NCBI GenBank assembly: GCA_905193765.1
Contig: CAJJPZ010000036.1
Location: 1-16,546, forward strand
Source of the DNA: an uncultured Eubacterium sp.
Lineage (GTDB): Bacteria > Bacillota > Clostridia > Peptostreptococcales > Anaerovoracaceae
Reading direction: 5' to 3'
Length of the DNA: 16,546 nucleotides
Each line of letters opens with the position of its first letter. Position 1 is the first letter of the stretch. The notes under the pieces are model-generated. The model searched no databases. It had not been told where the DNA came from and saw only the letters and a list, made by a program, of their open reading frames with translations. Shown one piece after another: positions 5,612-12,126 of the stretch. The position numbers were made by a program, and so were the translations under genes.

Positions 5612-7618
5612 ATGTCTTTATCAAAACTCAACCGTCCCGGCATACTGGGAATAGATGCCGGCGGCACTTTCACCGATCTTGCTTTCCTGGACGGGGATGA
5701 TTACTCCGTGCTGGCAAAAGCTAAAACGCCCACCATGCACTACGATCTTGCTGGAACTGTGGAGAACGGCCTGCTCATGATACTTGAACAGGTGGAACCA
5801 TCGTGTATACGCTCCTTCAATCTCGCCACTACGCTGGCTACCAACGCCATAGTCGAAGATCGTCTCCATCCTTCGGCTCTTCTTCTGATAGGTTATGAGA
5901 ACGAAACGGTATCTTCTGCTATGGATGACGCCTTATCCCGCACCCGGCATGTCATATCTGTGCAGGGCGGTCACGACAACCGCGGCAATGAGCTTGCTCC
6001 GCTGGACGAAAATTCACTCAGGGCGAAACTGTCGGCGCTTCCTTCTGACATCGAGTCTCTTGCCGTCTCGGGTTTCTTTTCCGTACGGAACGCAGCACAC
6101 GAACTGAGGGCTGCAGAGATCGCCGGGGAGCTCCGGCCTGACCTTTACATATCCTATGGTCACGATCTCTCTACGGATCTCAATGCGGTGAAAAGAGCTA
6201 CCACTACGCTACTGAATGCCGGTCTGATCCCGGTGATCATGGATCTTCTGGATTCTGTGGAAAAGGTATGCAGGAGGAACGATATAAATGTTCCGGTGAC
6301 TGTTGTGCGAGGCGACGGTTCCATCGTCGGGTCTGACTGGGCCAGGATGCATCCTGTGGAGATGATACTGTCCGGTCCTGCTGCCAGTGCATGCGGGGGT
6401 CATTTCCTGGCGTCCGGCAGGGATACCGGGCGCAGCTCATGGGTCGTTGATATAGGCGGTACCACTACGGATATAATAAATCTGGAGCCTGACGGCAGGC
6501 CTGTGGTACTCAGAGAAGGTGCGACTGTCGCCGGTCACAATACCCTGGTCCAGGCAACAGACATATATACGTTCGGTCTCGGAGGTGACAGTAGGGTAAT
6601 GTTCGATAAGAAATATGATCTCGTCCTGAGCAATCGTCGTGTACAGCCGCTCTGCTCTCTGGCCTCCGAATACCCTCAGGTACTGGATGAACTGAGAGAC
6701 CTTAAGAAGATGAAATACATAGGCGAGCCTCTGTTCATACTCCCTGGGGAGGGCCGTCCTTCCAATGAGATAGAATCCGCCATATTTCGGAAGCTTTCCG
6801 ACGGCCCGATCTCGCTGTCGGGCCTCCTCAAACGCGTCAGACTGCTGAAAAAGCATCATAAGCAGATAGACCTGATGGAACAGAAAGGCCTGATAAGATA
6901 TTCCTCTTTCACGCCCACCGATGCTCTCCATGTACTAGGGCGCTTCGACAAATGGGACAGGAATGCGTCTTTACTGGGGGCCGATCTTATGACGGACGGT
7001 ATGCACAACAACACCGGAGAAGAGGTCGCACTCCAGGTGCAGGATATGGCTGTAAAAAAGATAAGCATGGCACTGTTCAGAAAAAGTATATCTGCTGAAG
7101 GTATCGATATAGCTGAAGGCGGTGAGGGCGAACAGATCATAAAATACGCCGTGGAAAAGAAAATCTCTGAACCGGAAACCGATCACAGGATAGAGCTGCA
7201 TCTCAATGCTTCCCTTATCGGAGCCGGCGCGCCTTCATGGGCATTCATCCCGTACACAGGCAGACTGCTCCATGAGGATGCTCTGCTTCCGGAGAACGCC
7301 GACGTTGCAGGTGCAGTGGGAGCAGCTGTGGGATCTTTCTCTATGACTTATCCGGTGAGGATAATGATCTCGAAGGACCACAGGAGTTTCAGGGTGTATT
7401 ATCCATCGGGGACTGCTGATTTTGATGATATCGAGAAGGCCGTGTCATTCGCCCGCAGCTTCATGGAGCCGTGGCTCAAAAACCGTGCCCAGGCTGCAGG
7501 AGCAAAGGATCCCGTCGTATCTCTCACAAGAAACGACGCCCCTGCGTATATAGGAGGTTATCTCAACCGCATCCCCCTGTGGTCGGAACTGGTATTCACA
7601 GTGACTGCAGATAACTGA
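5612..7618 (+). CDS. Hydantoinase/oxoprolinase family protein (HyuA-like ATPase subunit)
   Basis: A 668-residue cytoplasmic protein of the ASKHA fold. Family members use ATP to activate amide or carbonyl groups, as in N-methylhydantoinase, 5-oxoprolinase and acetone carboxylase. Visible: phosphate-1 loop GIDAGGTFTD (residues 13-22), LATTLATNAIVE (71-82), ILSGPAASACGG (252-263), phosphate-2 loop VVDIGGTTTDI (278-288), and the GAGAPSWAFIPYTG (537-550) and NADVAGAVGAAVG (562-574) blocks. The segment around 385-443 (DGPISLSGLL, LMEQKGLIRY, SFTPTDALHVLG) looks like a small helical or winged-helix insert. GGAGG lies 7 bases before the ATG. The usual HyuB partner is absent: the next gene converges from the other strand. 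The exact reaction is unknown, but coupling to an EutH-like permease suggests a small imported amide, lactam or amino compound. Confidence 0.88.
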   Translation: MSLSKLNRPGILGIDAGGTFTDLAFLDGDDYSVLAKAKTPTMHYDLAGTVENGLLMILEQVEPSCIRSFNLATTLATNAIVEDRLHPSALLLIGYENETVSSAMDDALSRTRHVISVQGGHDNRGNELAPLDENSLRAKLSALPSDIESLAVSGFFSVRNAAHELRAAEIAGELRPDLYISYGHDLSTDLNAVKRATTTLLNAGLIPVIMDLLDSVEKVCRRNDINVPVTVVRGDGSIVGSDWARMHPVEMILSGPAASACGGHFLASGRDTGRSSWVVDIGGTTTDIINLEPDGRPVVLREGATVAGHNTLVQATDIYTFGLGGDSRVMFDKKYDLVLSNRRVQPLCSLASEYPQVLDELRDLKKMKYIGEPLFILPGEGRPSNEIESAIFRKLSDGPISLSGLLKRVRLLKKHHKQIDLMEQKGLIRYSSFTPTDALHVLGRFDKWDRNASLLGADLMTDGMHNNTGEEVALQVQDMAVKKISMALFRKSISAEGIDIAEGGEGEQIIKYAVEKKISEPETDHRIELHLNASLIGAGAPSWAFIPYTGRLLHEDALLPENADVAGAVGAAVGSFSMTYPVRIMISKDHRSFRVYYPSGTADFDDIEKAVSFARSFMEPWLKNRAQAAGAKDPVVSLTRNDAPAYIGGYLNRIPLWSELVFTVTADN

Positions 7619-7633
7619 TCCATGTAAAACTTT

Positions 7634-7662
7634 CCCCGCGTCGAATGCGGGGTTTTCTTCTT
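7634..7662 (+). terminator. Intrinsic terminator of the permease/hydantoinase unit
   Basis: CCCCGC (7634-7639) pairs with GCGGGG (7647-7652) around a 7-base loop and is followed directly by TTTTCTTCTT. It begins 16 bases after the hydantoinase-family stop codon. Confidence 0.85.
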
Positions 7663-7664
7663 AT

Positions 7665-7714
7665 ACAAAAAAGACGGACCGCCTGATAAACATCAAAAAC
7701 AGGCGGTCCGTCTT
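7665..7714 (-). terminator. Intrinsic terminator of the thioesterase gene
   Basis: AAGACGGACCGCCTG (7671-7685) and CAGGCGGTCCGTCTT (7700-7714) form a perfect 15-base-pair stem with a 14-base loop. On the minus strand the stem is followed by a short T-run (complement of 7667-7670). It lies about 30 bases after the thioesterase stop and back-to-back with the plus-strand terminator, insulating the convergent genes. Confidence 0.85.
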
Positions 7715-7743
7715 CTATATGTGGTAAATCCCCGGTCAGGGTC

Positions 7744-8184
7744 CTATTTCCCGGAATTATCCCCGAAGATCACTTCTGCTCTTTCTCTGAGCTTCGTTTC
7801 TTCCTCATTCTCCGGTTCGTCAAGGACTATGCCATGAGCTCTTGTTTTCTTGGTATCCGGCTCAACGCATACGAAGGTTATGAATCCTTCCACGTTCTGG
7901 CCCTTGTCTATCTCGCAGCAGGCTCTGACATGTACTGTGAGACTCGTCCTGCCAGTTCTGACTATACGTCCGTATATGGTCAGGATATCGCCTTTCTGTA
8001 CAGGCTTTTTAAAAGTGAACCCGTGGACATTGACGCAAAGTATATCCTGAGGTCTGCCGTGTTCTGCCGCAGCTGTTATGAATCCTGCCTCCACCAGCCA
8101 TTCAGCAGTCCTTCCTGCGAACAGTGTGCCGTGGTGATTCAGGTCCTCTGACTTTACCAAATGAGAAATCTTGTACTCTTTCAT
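7744..8184 (-). CDS. Hotdog-fold acyl-CoA thioesterase family protein
   Basis: A 146-residue protein of the 4HBT/BACH-like thioesterase family, which hydrolyses acyl-CoA to free acid and CoA. The family core is visible as DLNHHGTLFAGRTAEWLVEAGFITAA (D14 to A39), followed by the second strand region FTFKKPVQKGDILTIYGRI (56-74) and a RTGRTSLTVHVRA block (76-88). The usual catalytic aspartate of the YciA/BACH WMD motif appears replaced: the equivalent region is EWLVEA, so E32 or a different residue would have to serve. The C-terminal 25 residues are acidic. GGGAGGG precedes the ATG by about 9 bases. It has its own promoter (8222-8250) and terminator, so it is monocistronic. Physiological substrate is unknown. 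Confidence 0.8.
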   Translation of the reverse strand: MKEYKISHLVKSEDLNHHGTLFAGRTAEWLVEAGFITAAAEHGRPQDILCVNVHGFTFKKPVQKGDILTIYGRIVRTGRTSLTVHVRACCEIDKGQNVEGFITFVCVEPDTKKTRAHGIVLDEPENEEETKLRERAEVIFGDNSGK

Positions 8185-8221
8185 ATATGTTTACCCTCCC
8201 TGGTCATGATTCAATGAGCAG

Positions 8222-8250
8222 ATTTTAATATATTTTATTCCGCGAATCAA
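8222..8250 (-). promoter_or_regulatory. Sigma-A promoter of the thioesterase gene
   Basis: On the minus strand, TTGATT (8250-8245) and TAAAAT (8227-8222) are separated by 17 bases, giving a start near 8215 and a leader of about 30 bases. Two copies of ATCCGCC (plus-strand reading, 8255-8261 and 8276-8282), 21 bases apart, lie just upstream of the -35. Confidence 0.65.
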
Positions 8251-8345
8251 GAATATCCGCCATGTATACAGGATAATCCGCCCGGGATTTGTTATTTATA
8301 TCTGCAAGTGGCTGGACAGCTGAAAAGAAGTGACAACCGGCCCGC

Positions 8346-8454
8346 TTAACGAAAAAACCGGAGACTGGCACTCTCCGGTTTTTTCTGTGAACCTTACGGT
8401 TCTGATATCTTATCTCTTTTACTCAAAACGTGATTCGCACCACTTTTTGATTCA
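8346..8454 (-). ncRNA. Candidate small RNA (about 100 nt)
   Basis: The segment is bounded by a good minus-strand promoter and an excellent terminator, with no open frame between. The predicted RNA folds locally: GUGAAUC/GAAUCAC at the 5' end (one mismatch), UUUU-GAGU-AAAA, a five-pair GAACC/GGUUC hairpin closed by a GUAA (GNRA) tetraloop, then the terminator stem. I do not recognise it as 6S, SRP RNA, a T-box or a named riboswitch. It could instead be a terminated leader that sometimes reads through into the thioesterase, or only the trpS terminator with a fortuitous promoter. Confidence 0.45.
8352..8384 (-). terminator. Strong bidirectional-looking intrinsic terminator
   Basis: AAAAAACCGGAGA (8352-8364) and TCTCCGGTTTTTT (8372-8384) pair perfectly over 13 bases with a 7-base loop, giving A-run/stem/U-run structure in both directions. 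On the minus strand it would end the candidate small RNA and any trpS read-through; no plus-strand gene lies behind it. Confidence 0.85.
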
Positions 8455-8459
8455 CTTAG

Positions 8460-8487
8460 ATTATACCACACTTAACAGTGTTATCAA
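8460..8487 (-). promoter_or_regulatory. Sigma-A promoter in front of the candidate small RNA
   Basis: On the minus strand, TTGATA (8487-8482), a 16-base spacer and a perfect TATAAT (8465-8460). The spacer contains the inverted repeat ACACT-taac-AGTGT, which could be an operator. The predicted start is near 8454. It lies about 50 bases after the trpS stop. Confidence 0.65.
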
Positions 8488-8538
8488 TCTGCCCTGAGAT
8501 TTTCACACAAAATCCATACAATGTAATATACTGGATAA

Positions 8539-9519
8539 CTAGAACCCAAGTCCGAAATTATCCTTGACTCTCTTCATGGTCTTCTCGGCTATGGTATTGG
8601 CTTTTTCAGCTCCGTTGCGGAGGATGACTTTAAGCTCGTCGCTTTCCCTGATCTCGCTGAAGTTCTGCTTGATCGGCTGCAGTGCTTCCTTCGTGATTTC
8701 CACCAGCTCCTTCTTGAGGTCGCCGTATCCGTGTCCTGCAAAGTCTGCAACTATGTCATCGAGGCTGCGTCCTGACAGAGCGCTGTATATGTTAAGCAGA
8801 TTGCTGACTCCCGGTTTGTTCTCAGGATCGAACCTGATCTCGCCGTCGGAATCCGTAGTAGCTCTCATGATGGATTTCTTTATCTTGCTGTCTTCGTCGA
8901 GCAGAGATATCCTGCTGTGTGCATTCTCCGCACTTTTGCTCATCTTGGACGAAGGATCGTCAAGAGCCATGATACGTGCTCCCGCTTTCAGGAACCTGCC
9001 GTCAGGAACTACGAAAGTGTTCTCATATTTGTGATTCACTCTTATCGCTATATCGCGGCATATCTCGATATGCTGCTTCTGGTCGTTGCCCACAGGCACG
9101 ATATCCGTATCGTAGAGCAGTATGTCCGCAGCCATAAGTATCGGATATGTGAACAGACCTGTCGGTGCCGACTCTTTTCCTCTGCTCTTGTCCTTGAACT
9201 GGGTCATCCTTGAAAGCTCGCCTGTATACGAATTGCATGTCAGTATCCACGCCAGTTCCGAATGACCGCTGACATCCGACTGAACAAATACAGTAGATTT
9301 CTTAGTATCCACGCCTATGGAAAGGTAAAGCGCCGCCACATCCAGTATATGCTTCCTCAGCTCTTTAGGGTCCTGAGGCACAGTTATGGAGTGGAGATCC
9401 ACTATACAGTATATGCATTCATTTTCTTCCTGAAGCTCAACGAACTGCTTCAGTGCTCCGAGATAATTTCCCAGATGTATATTTCCTGTCGGCTGAACGC
9501 CTGAAAAAACACGTTTCAT
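8539..9519 (-). CDS. trpS: Tryptophanyl-tRNA synthetase
   Basis: Charges tRNA-Trp with tryptophan using ATP. It is a 326-residue class I synthetase, the standard bacterial size. The HIGH-type motif is TGNIHLGN (residues 11-18), the KMSKS loop is SKMSKS (191-196), and GNDQKQHIE (144-152) matches the conserved tryptophan/adenylate-site segment. AAGGAGAAGAT precedes the ATG. It follows gyrA by 45 bases with no terminator or T-box leader visible, so it is probably read with the gyrase genes rather than controlled by tryptophan-tRNA. No truncation is evident. Confidence 0.96.
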   Translation of the reverse strand: MKRVFSGVQPTGNIHLGNYLGALKQFVELQEENECIYCIVDLHSITVPQDPKELRKHILDVAALYLSIGVDTKKSTVFVQSDVSGHSELAWILTCNSYTGELSRMTQFKDKSRGKESAPTGLFTYPILMAADILLYDTDIVPVGNDQKQHIEICRDIAIRVNHKYENTFVVPDGRFLKAGARIMALDDPSSKMSKSAENAHSRISLLDEDSKIKKSIMRATTDSDGEIRFDPENKPGVSNLLNIYSALSGRSLDDIVADFAGHGYGDLKKELVEITKEALQPIKQNFSEIRESDELKVILRNGAEKANTIAEKTMKRVKDNFGLGF

Positions 9520-9564
9520 ATCTTCTCCTTAAATGGTATACCCGGTCGTAAGATCAGGCCACTG

Positions 9565-12105
9565 CTATATTTTCATCTTAGTCTGCTCAGCGTCCTCTTC
9601 AGCTTCTTCCTTCTCAGATTCAGCCTTGTCTCTGGCTTTTTTCTCCTGAGCCAGCTTCGCATCCATTTCATGTTCATCTTCTCTGATGACCTTGGCTATG
9701 GATATGATATTCACATCATCATCAGCTCTCATGATCCTCACACCCTGAGTAGCTCTGCCGAGCTTGGAAACCTCAGCAGCCTTGATCCTGATGATCGTGC
9801 CTTCTGAGTTGATCAGCAGCACTTCATCATCATCGTCCACGACAAGTGCTCCCACAAGCATGCCGGTCTTGTTGAATTTGCTCTTGTCATATGTCAGCAG
9901 GCCCTTGCCGCCTCTTGTCTGGACCTTGTAATCCTCAACAGGCGTCCTCTTGCCGTAGCCTTTGCTTGTCACTACCATCAGCTCTTCGCCCGGCTGTACC
10001 AGCTGCATGGATACGACTTCATCGTCATCTTCAAGCTTGATAGCTCTCACGCCGCCGGCGATCCTGCCCATAGGCCTCACATCGTTCTCTGAGAAGCATA
10101 TGCACTTACCCTGCTTCGTTATTATGATGACATTGTCGCTACCTGTGGTCTGCTTGATCTCCACAAGCTCGTCGCCATCCTTGAGGTTGATGGCTATGAG
10201 ACCTGTCTTCCTGTTTGTATCGAAATCCGAGATGGCAGTCTTCTTGATGGTGCCCTTCTTGGTGACAGCCATGAGATATTTGTCATCTCTGAAATCCCTG
10301 AACGGTATTACAGTCGTGATCCTCTCACGCTGCATCAGATTCAGGAAATTGATGGCAGGCGTTCCCTTTGCAGTCCTTGTGGCTTCCGGTATCTCATATG
10401 CTTTGATCTTGTGAGCCTTGCCTGTATTGGTGAAGAACATCAGGTTGTCGTGGGTGGAGGTCATGATGAGATCCGTCACGAAGTCGTTCTCCCTCGTAGT
10501 AAGTCCCGTGATGCCCTTGCCGCCGCGCTTCTGTGTCTTGTATGTGTCTGCAGGTATCCTCTTGAGGTATCCCAGATGTGTCAGAGTGATCGCCACCTGT
10601 TTCTCCTCTATGAGATCCTCTTCATCCATATCGTCTACAGACGCTGTTATCTTGGTCCTTCTCTTGTCGCCGTACTTCTTCTTTATTTCGAGAAGCTCAT
10701 CTTTGACTACTCCCATGAGCATCTTCTCATCTGCAAGCAGTTCCTTGTAGTAAGCGATCTTTTTACAGAGTTCTTCGTACTCTGCGTCGATCTTCTCTCG
10801 TTCCAGTCCCTGCAGCCTTGCCAGCCTCATGTCCAGTATGGCCTGTGCCTGGATCTCCGAAAGTCCGAAGCGTTCCATCAGCCTTTCCCTGGCATCATTG
10901 TAGCTGGATCTGATTATCTTGATGATCTCATCGATATTGTCCAGAGCGATCCTCAATCCTTCGAGGATATGAGCCCTTGCTTCGGCCTTGCCAAGGTCGA
11001 AGCTGGTCCTTCTTGTAACGACGTCTTTCTGGTGTTTGAGATATTCATTAAGTATCTCATAAAGGTTCAGCAGCCTCGGCTGACCGTCCACCAGTGCGAT
11101 CATTATCATGCTGTAGTTGTCCTGCAGCTGTGTATGTTTGTAAAGTCTGTTGAGTGTTATCTTAGGATTGGCGTCCTTCTTCAGTTCGATGACTATACGC
11201 ATTCCGTTCCTGTTGGATTCATCACGTATAGCTGATATCCCGTCTATCCTCTTGTCCTTGACAAGCTCGCCGATTTTTTCCAGAAGCCTTGCCTTGTTGA
11301 CCTGGAAAGGTATCTCTGTCACTATTATCTGTGAGCGGCCTCTGTCAGTCTCCTCGATGTCGGCTACGGCCCTGACAGTGACCTTACCCTGGCCTGTCCT
11401 GTATGCTTCCCTCGCACCCTTCTTTCCAAGGATCTGAGCTCCCGTAGGAAAATCAGGCCCCTTAACGATGTCTATGAGATCATCTATGGTGCAGTCTTCG
11501 TCATCTATCATCTTCACAGCAGCATCTATGACCTCTTTGAGATTGTGAGGCGGTATAGACGTTGCCATACCTACAGCGATACCATTGCTTCCGTTGACAA
11601 GCAGATTAGGGAACCTTGACGGCAGTACCACAGGTTCCTTTTCCTCCTCATCGAAGTTAGGCATGAAATCGACTGTATCTTTATCTATGTCACGGATCAT
11701 CTCCAGTGAGAACGGCGACATCCTTGCTTCTGTATAACGCATTGCCGCAGCGCCGTCACCGTCCACCGAACCGAAGTTCCCGTGTCCGTCAACCAGCAGG
11801 TATCTCGTGGAGAAGTCCTGAGCCAGTCTGACCATCGCATCATAGATGGAGCTGTCACCGTGAGGGTGATATTTACCCATTACTTCACCGACGATACGCG
11901 CCGATTTCTTGAACGGCTTGTCCGGGGTCACTCCCAGACCGCTCATTCCGTATAATATCCTTCTGTGTACCGGCTTGAGACCATCACGAACGTCCGGAAG
12001 AGCTCTGCCGACTATGACACTCATGGCATAGTCGATATATGAATTCTTCATCTCGTCATGTATCTCATGCTGGATCATTTTCTGATCTTCAAGTAAATTT
12101 GCCAT
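9565..12105 (-). CDS. gyrA: DNA gyrase subunit A
   Basis: Breakage-reunion subunit of DNA gyrase (A2B2), which introduces negative supercoils. It is 846 residues long. The catalytic tyrosine is Y124 in AAAMRYTEARMS. The quinolone-resistance region KYHPHGDSSIYDAMVRLAQ carries serine (S85) and aspartate (D89) at the two classic resistance positions, i.e. the sensitive state. The C-terminal DNA-wrapping domain has a canonical GyrA box, QKRGGKG (525-531), and a second copy-like QTRGGKG further on, which supports gyrase rather than topoisomerase IV. The tail is a charged, lysine/glutamate-rich extension (EKKARDKAESEKEEAEED). It starts 21 bases after gyrB and is transcribed with it; GGGAGGAG supplies the ribosome binding site. 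Confidence 0.97.
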   Translation of the reverse strand: MANLLEDQKMIQHEIHDEMKNSYIDYAMSVIVGRALPDVRDGLKPVHRRILYGMSGLGVTPDKPFKKSARIVGEVMGKYHPHGDSSIYDAMVRLAQDFSTRYLLVDGHGNFGSVDGDGAAAMRYTEARMSPFSLEMIRDIDKDTVDFMPNFDEEEKEPVVLPSRFPNLLVNGSNGIAVGMATSIPPHNLKEVIDAAVKMIDDEDCTIDDLIDIVKGPDFPTGAQILGKKGAREAYRTGQGKVTVRAVADIEETDRGRSQIIVTEIPFQVNKARLLEKIGELVKDKRIDGISAIRDESNRNGMRIVIELKKDANPKITLNRLYKHTQLQDNYSMIMIALVDGQPRLLNLYEILNEYLKHQKDVVTRRTSFDLGKAEARAHILEGLRIALDNIDEIIKIIRSSYNDARERLMERFGLSEIQAQAILDMRLARLQGLEREKIDAEYEELCKKIAYYKELLADEKMLMGVVKDELLEIKKKYGDKRRTKITASVDDMDEEDLIEEKQVAITLTHLGYLKRIPADTYKTQKRGGKGITGLTTRENDFVTDLIMTSTHDNLMFFTNTGKAHKIKAYEIPEATRTAKGTPAINFLNLMQRERITTVIPFRDFRDDKYLMAVTKKGTIKKTAISDFDTNRKTGLIAINLKDGDELVEIKQTTGSDNVIIITKQGKCICFSENDVRPMGRIAGGVRAIKLEDDDEVVSMQLVQPGEELMVVTSKGYGKRTPVEDYKVQTRGGKGLLTYDKSKFNKTGMLVGALVVDDDDEVLLINSEGTIIRIKAAEVSKLGRATQGVRIMRADDDVNIISIAKVIREDEHEMDAKLAQEKKARDKAESEKEEAEEDAEQTKMKI

Positions 12106-12126
12106 ATATCAAACTCCTCCCGTCTT

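Larger units (their letters stand above)
8185..8538. other. Intergenic region between trpS and the thioesterase gene (354 bases)
   Basis: No protein-coding gene is evident. From right to left on the minus strand it holds the trpS 3' flank with only a weak six-base-pair hairpin (GATTTT/AAAATC), a near-consensus promoter (8460-8487), a structured segment ending in a strong terminator (8352-8384), and then the thioesterase promoter (8222-8250). Confidence 0.75.

Noticed and set aside
8346..8538. T-box or tryptophan-responsive leader for trpS
   Set aside because: The structured region lies downstream of trpS, not upstream, and no T-box consensus is present; only 45 bases separate gyrA and trpS.
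10411..11235. A 274-codon plus-strand open frame opposite gyrA, and similar frames opposite gyrB, recF and trpS
   Set aside because: They are antisense shadows of conserved housekeeping genes; none has recognisable motifs or initiation signals.
11820..11880. Quinolone-resistance mutation in gyrA
   Set aside because: The region reads HPHGDSSIYDAM with serine and aspartate at the classic resistance positions, the sensitive form.
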